Below are positions 13,101-28,100 of a DNA stretch of 64,000 nucleotides, piece after piece. This DNA comes from Saccharina japonica. Lineage: Eukaryota; Sar; Phaeophyceae; Laminariales; Laminariaceae. The notes beneath the pieces are model-generated. The model was not told the origin of the DNA and did not search any database. It worked only from the letters and a program-made list of their open reading frames with translations. A program made the translations under genes and the position numbers. Where the stretch lies: NCBI GenBank assembly GCA_008828725.1, contig MEHQ01004467.1, positions 39,259 through 103,258 of the forward strand, written 5' to 3'. Each line of letters starts with the position of its first letter. Position 1 is the first letter of the stretch.

Positions 13101-16100
13101 AAGCACTCGCTCTACGAGTACCTAGAGGTATTACGGGCGGGCATAGTAATCACTAGTAATCAGGATCCATCACATACACAACAATCTACATAATCCAGTA
13201 TTTTTACCAAGCATATTTGGTCCCGATTACTAATACGGAGAACCATACGACGTACGTAGTTTTTTTTTTTTTTTTTGTTATAGGACCAAATATTGTCAGT
13301 AAAAATTGGTACGTATATATATCTAGGTTTTTGTGTGTACCGTATGTCCTATTTACCATGTTTCCCCGTAAATGTGCTCCCCCCCTTTTCCCCTTGTAAT
13401 ATGTAGTATGTACATACAGCAGTAGTAGTAGGAGTAGTCGGGGCCACAGCGGGAAAAAGAGAGCGCCGGCCGGGTGAAAAACGAAGAGCCCTACTATCTA
13501 TGTGGTATATATCATATATCATATATCATATATAATATATCGTATATATGTAGTACTTAATAGCTGTATGTGTGATTCCATATCACAGTTAGTGTGCTTC
13601 CATATCATAGATCAAAAGTGGATCCGAACGGCCGTGACTGGCTTCGTACTTGAATTGAAGGCGACTTTTAATAGGGTTTTGTTGGCTCGCAAAAAGAAAA
13701 CAAAAAAATATTCCGACACATCAACACGATCGATAAAACTGAGGGGGGGACAGATAGACAGACAAGACAGACTTTGCTTTCGGTGTGCGCCGTGATCAGA
13801 AATAGGTCCCAACTTGTCAAAACCAAGACAAGTGCGGCAGCGTTTCAACCGAGTGATTTCATGGCTGTATACCCTCGTTCTCATCAGCGTTTGGGAACCT
13901 GTCTGTTCCACTGGGGCTGTAAAGCATTCGTCGCCCTATAATATATCGTATATATGTAGTACTTAATAGCTGTATGTGTGATTCCATATCACAGTTAGTG
14001 TGCTTCCATATCATAGATCAAAAGTGGATCCGAACGGCCGTGACTGGCTTCGTACTTGAATTGAAGGCGACTTTTAATAGGGTTTTGTTGGCTCGCAAAA
14101 AGAAAACAAAAAAATATTCCGACACATCAACACGATCGATAAAACTGAGGGGGGGACAGATAGACAGACAAGACAGACTTTGCTTTCGGTGTGCGCCGTG
14201 ATCAGAAATAGGTCCCAACTTGTCAAAACCAAGACAAGTGCGGCAGCGTTTCAACCGAGTGATTTCATGGCTGTATACCCTCGTTCTCATCAGCGTTTGG
14301 GAACCTGTCTGTTCCACTGGGGCTGTAAAGCATTCGTCGCCCTATAATATATCGTATATATGTAGTACTTAATAGCTGTATGTGTGATTCCATATCACAG
14401 TTAGTGTGCTTCCATATCATAGATCAAAAGTGGATCCGAACGGCCGTGACTGGCTTCGTACTTGAATTGAAGGCGACTTTTAATAGGGTTTTGTTGGCTC
14501 GCAAAAAGAAAACAAAAAAATATTCCGACACATCAACACGATCGATAAAACTGAGGGGGGGACAGATAGACAGACAAGACAGACTTTGCTTTCGGTGTGC
14601 GCCGTGATCAGAAATAGGTCCCAACTTGTCAAAACCAAGACAAGTGCGGCAGCGTTTCAACCGAGTGATTTCATGGCTGTATACCCTCGTTCTCATCAGC
14701 GTTTGGGAACCTGTCTGTTCACTGGGGCTGTAAAGCATTCGTCGCCCTGTACTCGTACATCACTGTATTACTATTACTAGTTGCGTACGCGTACATGACG
14801 CGTAGATCACAGTATGATACCAGGTATTTTGTACCACTCTGTCCGAAAAAATTAGCACATTTTGTACATTAATACTTAATCCAAACAGTTCTTATATTTC
14901 GCAACAAAGTGGTCCCACTCTGGAGGGAAATGTAAGGACCGTTCGGTCTTCATATTCATTACTGAACGTTCCTTATGTAACCGTCCAGATTGGTTTAAAA
15001 TGCACATACCACCATGACCCTGAAAATAAAGGCTGTTTGTATATAACATGTAATTCAAATGGTGCTTATATTTTCGGTCAGAGTGGTAGATATATTTGTT
15101 CGGACAGATGAGGGCGGGTGATAAAACTCGTGAGAACACAGAAAGAACGCGCCCACATTTATTTCGGGCTCGGAATGTCAGTCAGTCAGTCAGTCAGTCA
15201 GTCAAGCTTACCACATATTTTGTGGAAAAGGTTGGCACGCGCTGAAAGCTGTGCACGAAACAAAAGGGGACAAGGCAACAGCAGCTACAGCGCAACCGGA
15301 GGTCGATTGTTGGTGTTTCTCGCATTAACTCATGGCCAGAACACTGCAATTCCGTGCGTGGACACAGGACACGTTCCACGTTTCAGTGACGCCGGAGTGG
15401 AATATCAACATCGTCTCGAGGAGGAAAACAAAGATTGTACATACCTGATTGGCTTACTTGAGGTAAGGAGTAGGTTTACAGGTGTACTTCTATGTTTCTA
15501 TCCGTCTCGAACACAGGCTGCGTCGACCATTTGTCTGGAATATGTGGTAAAAGCTATACGTAGACTCTCGAATCCTTCGAGATTGGCAAACCATGTTGTA
15601 TATATAATACGTACAGTCGTATATACAACACGCGCGATAAGATAACCTACACACCCCAGACGAATTGCGAGGCTGTTGCTCTTTACAAAATGGGGAACGT
15701 GCAAGCGCGGAGCAAATGCCTATCTATAAAGTATCTCCTTCAGATCTTTCCAACGCAACCATGGTGCTTGTGTGTGTGCGTGCGTGCCCCCCTTGCTTTA
15801 AACTTTATATACCCCTTCCTTCCTAGAAACTGGGCTCGGAAATACATCCATTTGACAGTTATTTAGTGGATGTTCTATCTTGCAGACGGTACAGGACACA
15901 GATCTCGACAAGATATTTCCAAGATAACGTACTCGTTGCATGTCGGTGGTGTGTTGTACCTCCCTTTACAAAAAAATGGAGAAACTGGGCTCGGAAATTA
16001 GTCCCACGGGGGCGGGGGAGGTGAGGGGGGAGGGGGGGGGGTTGTCTTGCGTGTTTTGCGGTAAACAGCCCCATTTTAGAGCGGAAAATACGTAGTCTCT

Positions 16101-19100
16101 TTTATTTTCTTCTCGTTTATTATCTTCGCCATTCTTTTCTTTCTCCCTTCTACACCACTATATGGAGGATGGTTGTTACGTAACAATCACCTTCGTCGTC
16201 GTCGTCGTCTTTTTTTCTTTTGCTAGGAACTAAGCACTTGAAATTAGGGTCATATTTAGGTACATGAATACAGCACTAAAAATGCCAAGGCACGGACCGT
16301 AGTTGGGAGGGGGAGAGGAGAGCCTACTTAGTGACCCCGGATATGATTTACAACTAAAGAGGAAGAGAGATTAGGAGGGCGAAGATAATAAATGAGACGT
16401 GAAAAAATAATAAAATAAAATATAAAAATACACCAGGTGCACTACGCACTAATGAAAGACTAAACAGGGTTCACAAGACTCACCCTCTTCCATGATGCAA
16501 GGCGCCTCGCCCGTCTCGGAGCAGAGCCTTCCAGAGGAGGCGATCGACGATACGCAGCAGTGGCTGCCGTCGAAGCCATCCCCTGCGGCAGAGGAGCACC
16601 CTTCCCCTCCGCAGACCCCGCACTCTTCGACGCAGCAGATGAAGCCGTCGCCGCCCGAGGACCGGACGCCGGCGATGCCGTCGCCACAGCCCGTCGCTTG
16701 AAGGTCGCGCGCTTGAAGCAGACCTTTAAAATTTAAAAAAAAAAAGATGTTGGGGAGATAAAACAAAAAAAAAGCAGTTCAAGGTTAAGAAACAAGGTGC
16801 CCACTCACGAAAAAATACTCTTGAAATACTATTAATAGTCGAGGTTTAGAAACAAGGTGCCCAATCATGAAAAAATAATCTTGAAATACTAAGAGGGGGG
16901 GGGGGCGTACTAATTTGTTGCTTGCCTTAATCATTTGACGGGGAGGGGCGGCTACGTAGTAAGAGGTCCTTTTAATTTAAACAAAGGTTGGGGGGCAAAA
17001 AAACAAAGAAACAAAAACAGTTCGAGGTTAAGAAACAAGGTGCCCAATCACGAAAAAATACTCTTGAAATACTATTTAATAGTCGAGGTTTGGAAACAAG
17101 GTGCCTAATCATGAAAAAATAATCTAGAAATACTAGGGGGGGGAGGGGGGGGTACTCATTTGTTGCTTGCCTTAGTCATTTGACGGGGGAGGGGGGGGCT
17201 ACGTAGTCAAGAGGTTCGAAACAAGGTGCCCAATCATGAAAAAAGCACTCGAAATAAAAGGGAGGGCATGTATACGCAGGAATATAAAATATGATAGTCC
17301 GAACCCCACGATGTGTCGGGAGGTTTTGGAACAAGGGCCCAATCAGTTTATACTCTGGAGGGCCGTTGTCTACTCTCCCTGTATACTGCATTACTAAGTA
17401 TGTAGTATATCTGTGTCGTCTATAGCTTCGTGACCAGAGCTTGTACGAAGTATCTAATTAAGATAGGAAATCGGAGCGGACACTGGGTGTGCCGGGTATG
17501 ATAGTACCTGTGCTTTAGCTTTGTGACCACAGAGCCTTCATCTCCTTCGAAGATCGGTAACTCGGTACCTGTGCCGTAGCTTTGTGACCACAGCTTATAT
17601 CTCTTCAAGATTGGAAATAGGCACGGTCACTGGGTGCGTTGGGTGTCGACCTCAAGTAGAAATAAACCAAAAATGTCGAGAAGACACACACGTGTCTACA
17701 ATACGACCAAGTAATCAGAACCTCGCGACGGACTCAATAATCGGGTACCCCCCCCCCCAAGATTAAACAGCATCATCATGCTAATAATAGTAAGAGGGGG
17801 CATATCATAGCAATCAGAACGTCACGATGAACTAAAAAAAACAACGCATCCCGATTCTATGCATATTTTCGCACACAAGGCTAATGGTTCAAGGGTATGT
17901 TGGGTCATAATCGTAGTATTTATTAGTATTCCATTGTCGTAAGAGTAGTCAAACCTCCACGATGGAACCAAAGTTCATGTATCCCCCCTATGTTTTTAGA
18001 CACCACGTTTGGTTAGGATAGCTATTTCTACAGCAGTAGTAATACTAACTACTGTGTTCCCCCGGAAACCGCGCGGTCTTCGCTTGAACAGCAGGGCGGT
18101 GCGGTGTGGAAGCCGCCTTTTCCAAAATAACGCTAGAGAATTTATACGCGTAGGGGAGTTTAGGATGGGATTCGGCGGAAAACTTTTCCCTTGCGAAGGT
18201 GTGGCGGTGTGACTGCTCTGTAGATCGTGTCCAGACAGCCCGCACGAGACCAAGTATTCCGAAAAAATGAAAACAGTCAATTCAGGGGGTGGATACGTAC
18301 CGCATAACACTCGAGATGATAAAATGATAACATGATAAGATAAGACGTCTCCTCGGGCGAGTGAGTGTCTCAAGCTCGTTCTCTCGACAACGGCGAAAGT
18401 GTAACCGCCGAGCAACGCGTCTATGGAAATATCTCGACGAGATTTTTTTTAATACCTCGCCGATATGTTTGGAAAGATCTCATCGGGAATATCTCTTTTT
18501 AACGATCTCGTCGAGATCTTTCTAAAGGCCACCATTTTCGTTAGGGTGCCGTGCCCCCTGAACATGTTTTGGGTGGAAATCCACTCCAACATTGATCACA
18601 GGGGGCGTGTTATCTTGAATACAGCCAGTATACATTTAGTGCCTGGTAGTCTGTAGTCAGACTCGTGATTCGCACCCGCCAGTCAGCCGGCCAGAGCTTT
18701 CTTCTACGTGCGAGGGTTTTGGTGGCGTAGTCTAGGGGTGACGCATTTGCGGGGAGGGTTTAACGGGCTGAGACATTACCGCTAAATACTGTTCATATTA
18801 ATAAATACCCTCAGGTAGGTTAGGGACGATTATTTGCGCCAAGGCTTGTTGAATCATCGCCGAAAAATAACGCGTTTACAATCACCTTGTATATAATGAT
18901 AGTTCAGTGTCGGTGTGGGTACCGACAGCCGGAAATACCGCGGGGCGAGCGGGGCAAGCCCATTCACTAATGCTGTTAGGCAGGGGAAGGGCGAGGACTA
19001 CAGTAGTTTAGTTGTGCTAAATCGTGCACGGGGAGGCATAACGTAGGACGTGGGCTGTCTAGGTTAAGTCGATCGCTTCTACCACAGGAGAACAGAGTAA

Positions 19101-22100
19101 TCAGAGCCAAGTAAAACAAGCCCATTCACTAATGCTGTTAGGCAGGGAAAGGGCGAGGACAATTAATAGCTTCGTTGTGCTGAATCGGGTACGGGGAGGC
19201 ATAACGTAGGACGTGGGCTGTCAAGGTTAAATCGATCGCTTCTACCACAGGAGAACAGAGTAATCGGAGCCAAATATATGATGGTGCTTAAACATAACGG
19301 GATACGCGAGCGCCTGGGTCTATCGTGGGACCTGATTATAACACTGTAAGTATACTGCTGTAGTTCTTCTATGATATGCCCCCCGTTACAGTTAGTAAAC
19401 TGAACGATTGAACGGTACCAATTTCGAGGGAGTTCCATTTTTGCATTTTCCCGTATACTCTCGTATTACTGGCAAGATTTGCCGCCACTGCAACTGTCTG
19501 TAGCCTGTTGCGCCTTACCCTTGCGGTTTGTGTTTTTTCCTCGTCATAATCGCGGCCCAGATCGCAGGTCTACTATTTAATAAACGAAACCACGACTGCC
19601 CTTCATAAAGTGTCGCCGCTATGAGACGCCACGTTAATATTCCAGGTACAGTACCGGTGAAAAGTTCATGCCTCGGAAAATGGCTCCGCTTTTCCTTCGT
19701 TTTACAGCTCCCGTGTAGGGCTTGTAAGCAACCGCAACACGGGGTTGTCTTGCTTAATTGATTTTCAAGGATATTTCGTCATTGATAGAGTACTTGCTTA
19801 TTACGGTTGCATGGCTCCGTAGTTTACCTTCGAAAACCCAGATTATTTTTATTATTTTAGTTTTGTCCATCCCGTTTATTGTATTCGCCCTTCTTTTCTC
19901 TCTCCCTCATGAGTCGTAACTCAGATCCGGGGTCACTAAGAAGGCTCTTCTCCACCCTCCCCACTACGGTTCTTGCTTTGTATTTGTATCGCGAGAAGAA
20001 TTCAGCACTTTCTTCCCTCGTCGACTTGCGTCGGATGTGTGTAAAAAATCATGTTAATTTTAGTACGTTTGAAAATACTCTACAAAACCCATATACCGGT
20101 ATACGATATATTTGAAGACTAAAACACGCACACATATACGAGCTGGGCCAGCCAAGAAACCTACAAAGCTTCCTAAAGTAGTATCTCGTGAACCACTGCG
20201 AATTAGGCTACAAAATTTTGAAGCGCCACCCCTGACATAGTAGTGCTTGTGCAAAAAAAATTTGTATCTTAAAAATTATATACATTTTTTTTTCTCGACT
20301 CGATCTCGCCGAGATATCCGCGAAAACTCGAAAACAACATTTTTTATTACAATATTTAATACAAATGCTCCTACATATATGTACGTATTTGTTTCGGGTC
20401 AGGGTCAACATGCGCCAGCGGGGGGTTACGAGTTATTTGGGGCTAAAGCTGCCAGCCACACAGCCACACAGCCGTTTTGCACCGATCACGTGAGCAAACC
20501 ACTTGAAATGTAGTGTACCGGTAGGAAATAATGGACGAAACTAACAATAGAGAGGGAAGGGAGGGAGGGAGTGGGCTGGAGATGGAGAGGGAGGGGGAGA
20601 GGGAGGGGAAGAGGGGGGGGGGGGGAGAGAGGGGGGGGGGGAGGGGGAGAGGGAGAGGAAGGGGGGGAGCGCGAGAGAGAGAAACTACGAGACTACAGGA
20701 CAGGTGTACGTAGGCTACAAATCAATGTAAGGGACACAACAAACATTCTATAGAAAGATAAGGAGATACTCGCAGAAAGAAGGAGGATACTACAGGAGGG
20801 CTGAAGGTCATAAAAACGATGGCTCGTACGAGTACGAATAACGATACGCATTCATATCAGTCAGCGAAAGGCTTTGAAATGCACTTATTGCCGTCAGGTA
20901 GTGGAGCCGGCCGAAATTCGGAGGAAATATCTCCTTTCGACGACAACATTTAATAGCTGCACTTTACAACCGCGCATCGACACACTTCGGCTCCAACTTC
21001 GTACTGAAAACTCAAGACTGATAATATGTAACCCTGCTCGGGCTTCAGAAGGAAAACTTGACGCTAAGAAGCTAAAAAGTACCCGGGTAACGGTAACAGC
21101 TGCTATTTACACAGGAAGTATAATATACAATATACGCCACTGGGCACGATCGGGGGATGATTCTAAATAGTGCATGAGTGTCCGAGTTCTAAATCAATGA
21201 CGTATTGTACCTACGAAACTAGCGCGACATGATCCTATATGCCCGTGCTGTTATTAATATATTAATAGGCGCTCACGCTGCTCCTGAACGGTTAATTACT
21301 ACTACGAGTATGAATACATAATAATAACGCCAAAGATTTTGTTGTTTCGGTCGCTATCCCTTATATCCCTTAACACACACAGAACTGAAAAAAATGTCCC
21401 ACACTAATTCCAAGTAGTTTGTCCCCAAATTCGTGTGACCAGTTCTTAAGTCCATCCCGAAGGGGTTCATAGTTCATAATACAGGGAGTCGTACATATAT
21501 ATTTTAAAAAATTAAAAAACAACAGCTGTGAGCTCGAGGATTTCGTCGAAGCTCATCTTTGCTAGCTGAGTGTAATACTTCGATAGCCAGGCGGCAAGTG
21601 TGTTGATTAGTACATGATCTACACTGTGTCCAAATTCCAGGTCCTAATTCGTTAAATTGGTCGGGCCATGGCTAATCTGCTTTAAAAACATTTTTTTGGC
21701 TGGCCCAGCTCGTATGATATATGTATGGATGTCTGCTTACGTTGTAAATATTTTTTCAATGGACAAGAGTAAAACATGTACATGGTATTTGTATGGCGTT
21801 TAGTATAGCATACTAAAAACCATACAGCTCAAAAGAGCGAAAAGCACGGCTGTGTTGCTTCGACTATGCTTACAAAAAGAAGAAACGATATTATTAATAG
21901 TACGTACTGTAATCATGTTTTTTTGCTTGCACCAACACATATACGTATTATACAATCCCGTGTCAAGTTGTGGTGGCTCACGCCACGGCATAAAAACAAA
22001 AAAACGCCCCGCGTCTGACGTCCCTATGAGCATATCAGCATATCCCGCTCCAGGGGCGCCCACAAGAAAAAATGCCGAATGAATTAAATTGCTTCACAAA

Positions 22101-25100
22101 TGCTTCACCCGGAATTAATCAATCTCAGGACCTACCGGCATATAAACAAAAATAAAAAACGATACCTGGTACTTCGTACGCATATGATACCTCGTACAGG
22201 TATTTCTTTAGCCATCCGACCCGGCAATGTGATAGCACGTCCTCACGTAAACACCTCCGAAAATATGAATTTTGGGGTGCGTGGTTGGTTACGAGCTCTT
22301 GCGAGGGTACAAGGTGAAAAGTTACCAACCACATATATAAAATGTCACGTGTTTGCTTCCAGGGCGATAGCGGGTAGCGGCCTACAAGAAAAAATGTCGG
22401 AACATGTTTTGTTTTGTTTTTAATGAATTAACAATCTGACCCGGAAAAAAGGGAGTTTTTCTATATTGATAACATTAAATACTTTCAACTTTTTTTCTTT
22501 TTTTTTTTTCCATCCCATTTATTATCTTCGCCCTTCCTTTCTCTCTCCTTCCTGGACGTAACTCAGATCCGGGGTCACAAAGTATGCTCTTCTCCCTCCC
22601 CCCCCACTACGTACGGTTCTTGCCTTGCATTTTTATCGCGAGAAGGTTTCAGCACTTTCTTCCCTCGTCGACTTGCGTCGGATTCCGCCTACCCACGCCA
22701 CGAAGGCGCTCTCAGCAATTGGTTCCTTTTTATTTTTTAAAATAAAGACAAAATCTCTCACCACGGTGGGATTCGATCCTGGGTACCAATGGTAGTAGTC
22801 TTTGAAGCTGACCACTACTCTACCGGGGCGACCGGCTTATATGCTACACATTGTCGGATAGTAACGACAATAATAATAATTACCAGGTAAATAATTACTT
22901 GAGTTGTGGGGGTTCATTATTTTTGTCAGAAGAGGGACACGGTATTCTCCTGTATGATACAGAACAGGTCGCACTTTTGCCAAACTATTTTCGACTATTA
23001 CTGTGACTATTTGTTACCATTACTGACATAATAGTGAGTATTACTGACTTATTAGTATGCCCCTCAACTGAGGAAGTACACGAAAAAGGCATGTCTTATC
23101 GCGTCTGTATTTCACATTTGTTTCGATGTATATAATTATATATACAAGTATATATTATGTATATAATATACCTAGGTTATACCGGTATCATCATAGGCCA
23201 TCGAGTTGTTCAGCAGGTTGCACTTTCGTGTAAGGGGCGCGGTGGGGGTTAGGTGGGGGTACAGATCTCTTCAAGTGAGTATAGAGCTCTTCAAGTGAGT
23301 TATGATAATCTCACCAAATTAATACTGCTGCAACTGCAACCCCAATATCGTGTGTATATATCTATACATAGCATACATCCAAGCACTTTGTTACCAAAGA
23401 TGCAAGCCTAATTCCAAAGCGTAATATATAGGTACCATATGTATATTTTAACCCGCGCTATGATAATGTTCTCACACACGAAACCCGCCAGAAGCAGCAG
23501 TTGCATGTACTTTTTGCGGCGGCGGCGGCGCACCGGCATATGGGAGGATGCGAACATAACGAACATGAGAAGAAAAGCGGAATGAACAGCGCGATCTCTG
23601 TATGATACCACAAGTGTAGTATCACACGGGTGATAAGATTACACACAGCAGTGCGTTAAGATAACACAGCAGTGTAATAAGATAAAACCCCGTGGGGTGA
23701 CTTTCTTCAGAAACGATTTTCTCCAAAAACGACACGAAAGACAATTATCACGCATCGCTCCGCGTTTTCGCTTTCACTTGTGTACAGATGTTCATCAATA
23801 GCTTTGAAATTGATCGTAGACTGCTGTACTAAGGGGGGGGGTGTTGGGTCATCACCCGTGTTCTACGGTATATCACCTGATACACATTGACAACGCAGGC
23901 GCTTCGTGAGAAAGGGCGAGCCGTAGCAACTGACCCGGGGCGTTGCGTCACTGGGATGCAAGGAAGCACTCGCTCTACGAGTACCTAGAGGTATTACGGG
24001 CGGGCATAGTAATCACTAGTAATCAGGATCCATCACATACACAACAATCTACATAATCCAGTATTTTTACCAAGCATATTTGGTCCCGATTACTAATACG
24101 GAGAACCATACGACGTACGTAGTTTTTTTTTTTTTTTTGTTATAGGACCAAATATTGTCAGTAAAAATTGGTACGTATATATATCTAGGTTTTTGTGTGT
24201 ACCGTATGTCCTATTTACCATGTTTCCCCGTAAATGTGCTCCCCCCCTTTTCCCCTTGTAATATGTAGTATGTACATACAGCAGTAGTAGTAGGAGTAGT
24301 CGGGGCCACAGCGGGAAAAAGAGAGCGCCGGCCGGGTGAAAAACGAAGAGCCCTACTATCTATGTGGTATATATCATATATCATATATCATATATAATAT
24401 ATCGTATATATGTAGTACTTAATAGCTGTATGTGTGATTCCATATCACAGTTAGTGTGCTTCCATATCATAGATCAAAAGTGGATCCGAACGGCCGTGAC
24501 TGGCTTCGTACTTGAATTTAAGCCGACTTTTAATAGGGTTTTGTTGGCTCGCAAAAAGAAAACAAAAAAATATTCCGACACATCAACACGATCGATAAAA
24601 CTGAGGGGGGGACAGATAGACAGACAAGACAGACTTTGCTTTCGGTGTGCGCCGTGATCAGAAATAGGTCCCAACTTGTCAAAACCAAGACAAGTGCGGC
24701 AGCGTTTCAACCGAGTGATTTCATGGCTGTATACCCTCGTTCTCATCAGCGTTTGGGAACCTGTCTGTTCCACTGGGGCTGTAAAGCATTCGTCGCCCTG
24801 TACTCGTACATCACTGTATTACTATTACTAGTTGCGTACGCGTACATGACGCGTACATCACAGTATGATACCAGGTATTTTGTACCACTCTGTCCGAAAA
24901 AATTAGCACATTTTGTACATTAATACTTAATCCAAACAGTTCTTATATTTCGCAACAAAGTGGTCCCACTCTGGAGGGAAATGTAAGGACCGTTCGGTCT
25001 TCATATTCATGACTGAACGTTCCTTATGTAACCGTCCAGATTGGTTTAAAATGCACATACCACCATGACCCTGAAAATAAAGGCTGTTTGTATATAACAT

Positions 25101-28100
25101 GTAATTCAAATGGTGCTTATATTTTCGGTCAGAGTGGTAGATATATTTGTTCGGACAGATGAGGGCGGGTGATAAAACTCGTGAGAACACAGAAAGAACG
25201 CGCCCACATTTATTTCGGGCTCGGAATGTCAGTCAGTCAGTCAGTCAGTCAGTCAAGCTTACCACATATTTTGTGGAAAAGGTTGGCACGCGCTGAAAGC
25301 TGTGCACGAAACAAAAGGGGACAAGGCAACAGCAGCTACAGCGCAACCGGAGGTCGATTGTTGGTGTTTCTCGCATTAACTCATGGCCAGAACACTGCAA
25401 TTCCGTGCGTGGACACAGGACACGTTCCACGTTTCAGTGACGCCGGAGTGGAATATCAACATCGTCTCGAGGAGGAAAACAAAGATTGTACATACCTGAT
25501 TGGCTTACTTGAGGTAAGGAGTAGGTTTACAGGTGTACTTCTATGTTTCTATCCGTCTCGAACACAGGCTGCGTCGACCATTTGTCTGGAATATGTGGTA
25601 AAAGCTATACGTAGACTCTCGAATCCTTCGAGATTGGCAAACCATGTTGTATATATAATACGTACAGTCGTATATACAACACGCGCGATAAGATAACCTA
25701 CACACCCCAGACGAATTGCGAGGCTGTTGCTCTTTACAAAATGGGGAACGTGCAAGCGCGGAGCAAATGCCTATCTATAAAGTATCTCCTTCAGATCTTT
25801 CCAACGCAACCATGGTGCTTGTGTGTGTGCGTGCGTGCCCCCCTTGCTTTAAACTTTATATACCCCTTCCTTCCTAGAAACTGGGCTCGGAAATACATCC
25901 ATTTGACAGTTATTTAGTGGATGTTCTATCTTGCAGACGGTACAGGACACAGATCTCGACAAGATATTTCCAAGATAACGTACTCGTTGCATGTCGGTGG
26001 TGTGTTGTACCTCCCTTTACAAAAAAATGGAGAAACTGGGCTCGGAAATTAGTCCCACGGGGGCGGGGGAGGTGAGGGGGGAGGGGGGGGGGTTGTCTTG
26101 CGTGTTTTGCGGTAAACAGCCCCATTTTAGAGCGGAAAATACGTAGTCTCTTTTATTTTCTTCTCGTTTATTATCTTCGCCATTCTTTTCTTTCTCCCTT
26201 CTACACCACTATATGGAGGATGGTTGTTACGTAACAATCACCTTCGTCGTCGTCGTCGTCTTTTTTTCTTTTGCTAGGAACTAAGCACTTGAAATTAGGG
26301 TCATATTTAGGTACATGAATACAGCACTAAAAATGCCAAGGCACGGACCGTAGTTGGGAGGGGGAGAGGAGAGCCTACTTAGTGACCCCGGATATGATTT
26401 ACAACTAAAGAGGAAGAGAGATTAGGAGGGCGAAGATAATAAATGAGACGTGAAAAAATAATAAAATAAAATATAAAAATACACCAGGTGCACTACGCAC
26501 TAATGAAAGACTAAACAGGGTTCACAAGACTCACCCTCTTCCATGATGCAAGGCGCCTCGCCCGTCTCGGAGCAGAGCCTTCCAGAGGAGGCGATCGACG
26601 ATACGCAGCAGTGGCTGCCGTCGAAGCCATCCCCTGCGGCAGAGGAGCACCCTTCCCCTCCGCAGACCCCGCACTCTTCGACGCAGCAGATGAAGCCGTC
26701 GCCGCCCGAGGACCGGACGCCGGCGATGCCGTCGCCACAGCCCGTCGCTTGAAGGTCGCGCGCTTGAAGCAGACCTTTAAAATTTAAAAAAAAAAAGATG
26801 TTGGGGAGATAAAACAAAAAAAAAGCAGTTCAAGGTTAAGAAACAAGGTGCCCACTCACGAAAAAATACTCTTGAAATACTATTAATAGTCGAGGTTTAG
26901 AAACAAGGTGCCCAATCATGAAAAAATAATCTTGAAATACTAAGAGGGGGGGGGGGCGTACTAATTTGTTGCTTGCCTTAATCATTTGACGGGGAGGGGC
27001 GGCTACGTAGTAAGAGGTCCTTTTAATTTAAACAAAGGTTGGGGGGCAAAAAAACAAAGAAACAAAAACAGTTCGAGGTTAAGAAACAAGGTGCCCAATC
27101 ACGAAAAAATACTCTTGAAATACTATTTAATAGTCGAGGTTTGGAAACAAGGTGCCTAATCATGAAAAAATAATCTAGAAATACTAGGGGGGGGAGGGGG
27201 GGGTACTCATTTGTTGCTTGCCTTAGTCATTTGACGGGGGAGGGGGGGGCTACGTAGTCAAGAGGTTCGAAACAAGGTGCCCAATCACGAAAAAAGCACT
27301 CGAAATAAAAGGGAGGGCATGTATACGTAGGAATATAAAATATGATAGTCCGAACCCCACGATGTGTCGGGAGGTTTTGGAACAAGGGCCCAATCAGTTT
27401 ATACTCTGGAGGGCCGTTGTCTACTCTCCCTGTATACTGCATTACTAAGTATGTAGTATATCTGTGTCGTCTATAGCTTCGTGACCAGAGCTTGTACGAA
27501 GTATCTAATTAAGATAGGAAATCGGAGCGGACACTGGGTGTGCCGGGTATGATAGTACCTGTGCTTTAGCTTTGTGACCACAGAGCCTTCATCTCCTTCG
27601 AAGATCGGTAACTCGGTACCTGTGCCGTAGCTTTGTGACCACAGCTTATATCTCTTCAAGATTGGAAATAGGCACGGTCACTGGGTGCGTTGGGTGTCGA
27701 CCTCAAGTAGAAATAAACCAAAAATGTCGAGAAGACACACACGTGTCTACAATACGACCAAGTAATCAGAACCTCGCGACGGACTCAATAATCGGGTACC
27801 CCCCCCCCCAAGATTAAACAGCATCATCATGCTAATAATAGTAAGAGGGGGCATATCATAGCAATCAGAACGTCACGATGAACTAAAAAAAACAACGCAT
27901 CCCGATTCTATGCATATTTTCGCACACAAGGCTAATGGTTCAAGGGTATGTTGGGTCATAATCGTAGTATTTATTAGTATTCCATTGTCGTAAGAGTAGT
28001 CAAACCTCCACGATGGAACCAAAGTTCATGTATCCCCCCTATGTTTTTAGACACCACGTTTGGTTAGGATAGCTATTTCTACAGCAGTAGTATTACTAAC

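Larger units (their letters stand above)
11974..20345. repeat. Segmental duplication block X, copy A
   Basis: Matches 22,837-30,397 essentially base for base except for two extra 406-bp units here. I counted about a dozen substitutions or 1-bp changes over the ~7.5 kb of shared sequence, roughly 0.15%. It contains exon 4 (CR2). The exact figure needs an alignment. Confidence 0.9.
20346..21587. repeat. Block Y, copy 1
   Basis: Matches 32,013-33,220 over its whole length apart from a 38-bp difference in a G-rich tract and a small change near 21,560. Here Y follows X directly and stops abruptly at CTTCGATAGC, where block Z begins. The other Y copy runs on into a dispersed repeat. Confidence 0.88.

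Noticed and set aside
13502-14738. Recurrent ~75-100-codon ORFs in the 406-bp units
   Set aside because: Identical because the unit is tandemly repeated; open on both strands with no protein features.
15118-15645. 175-codon plus-strand ORF, present twice (also 25,169-25,696)
   Set aside because: It is repeated only because block X is duplicated. It has no recognisable domain and biased codons are lacking; one or two such ORFs are expected by chance in 64 kb.
16460-16701. Long ORFs on both strands over the CR2 exon (and the CR1 copy)
   Set aside because: Shadows of the cysteine-module exon: the cysteine frame matches CR3 and CR4 and the splice phases, the others do not.
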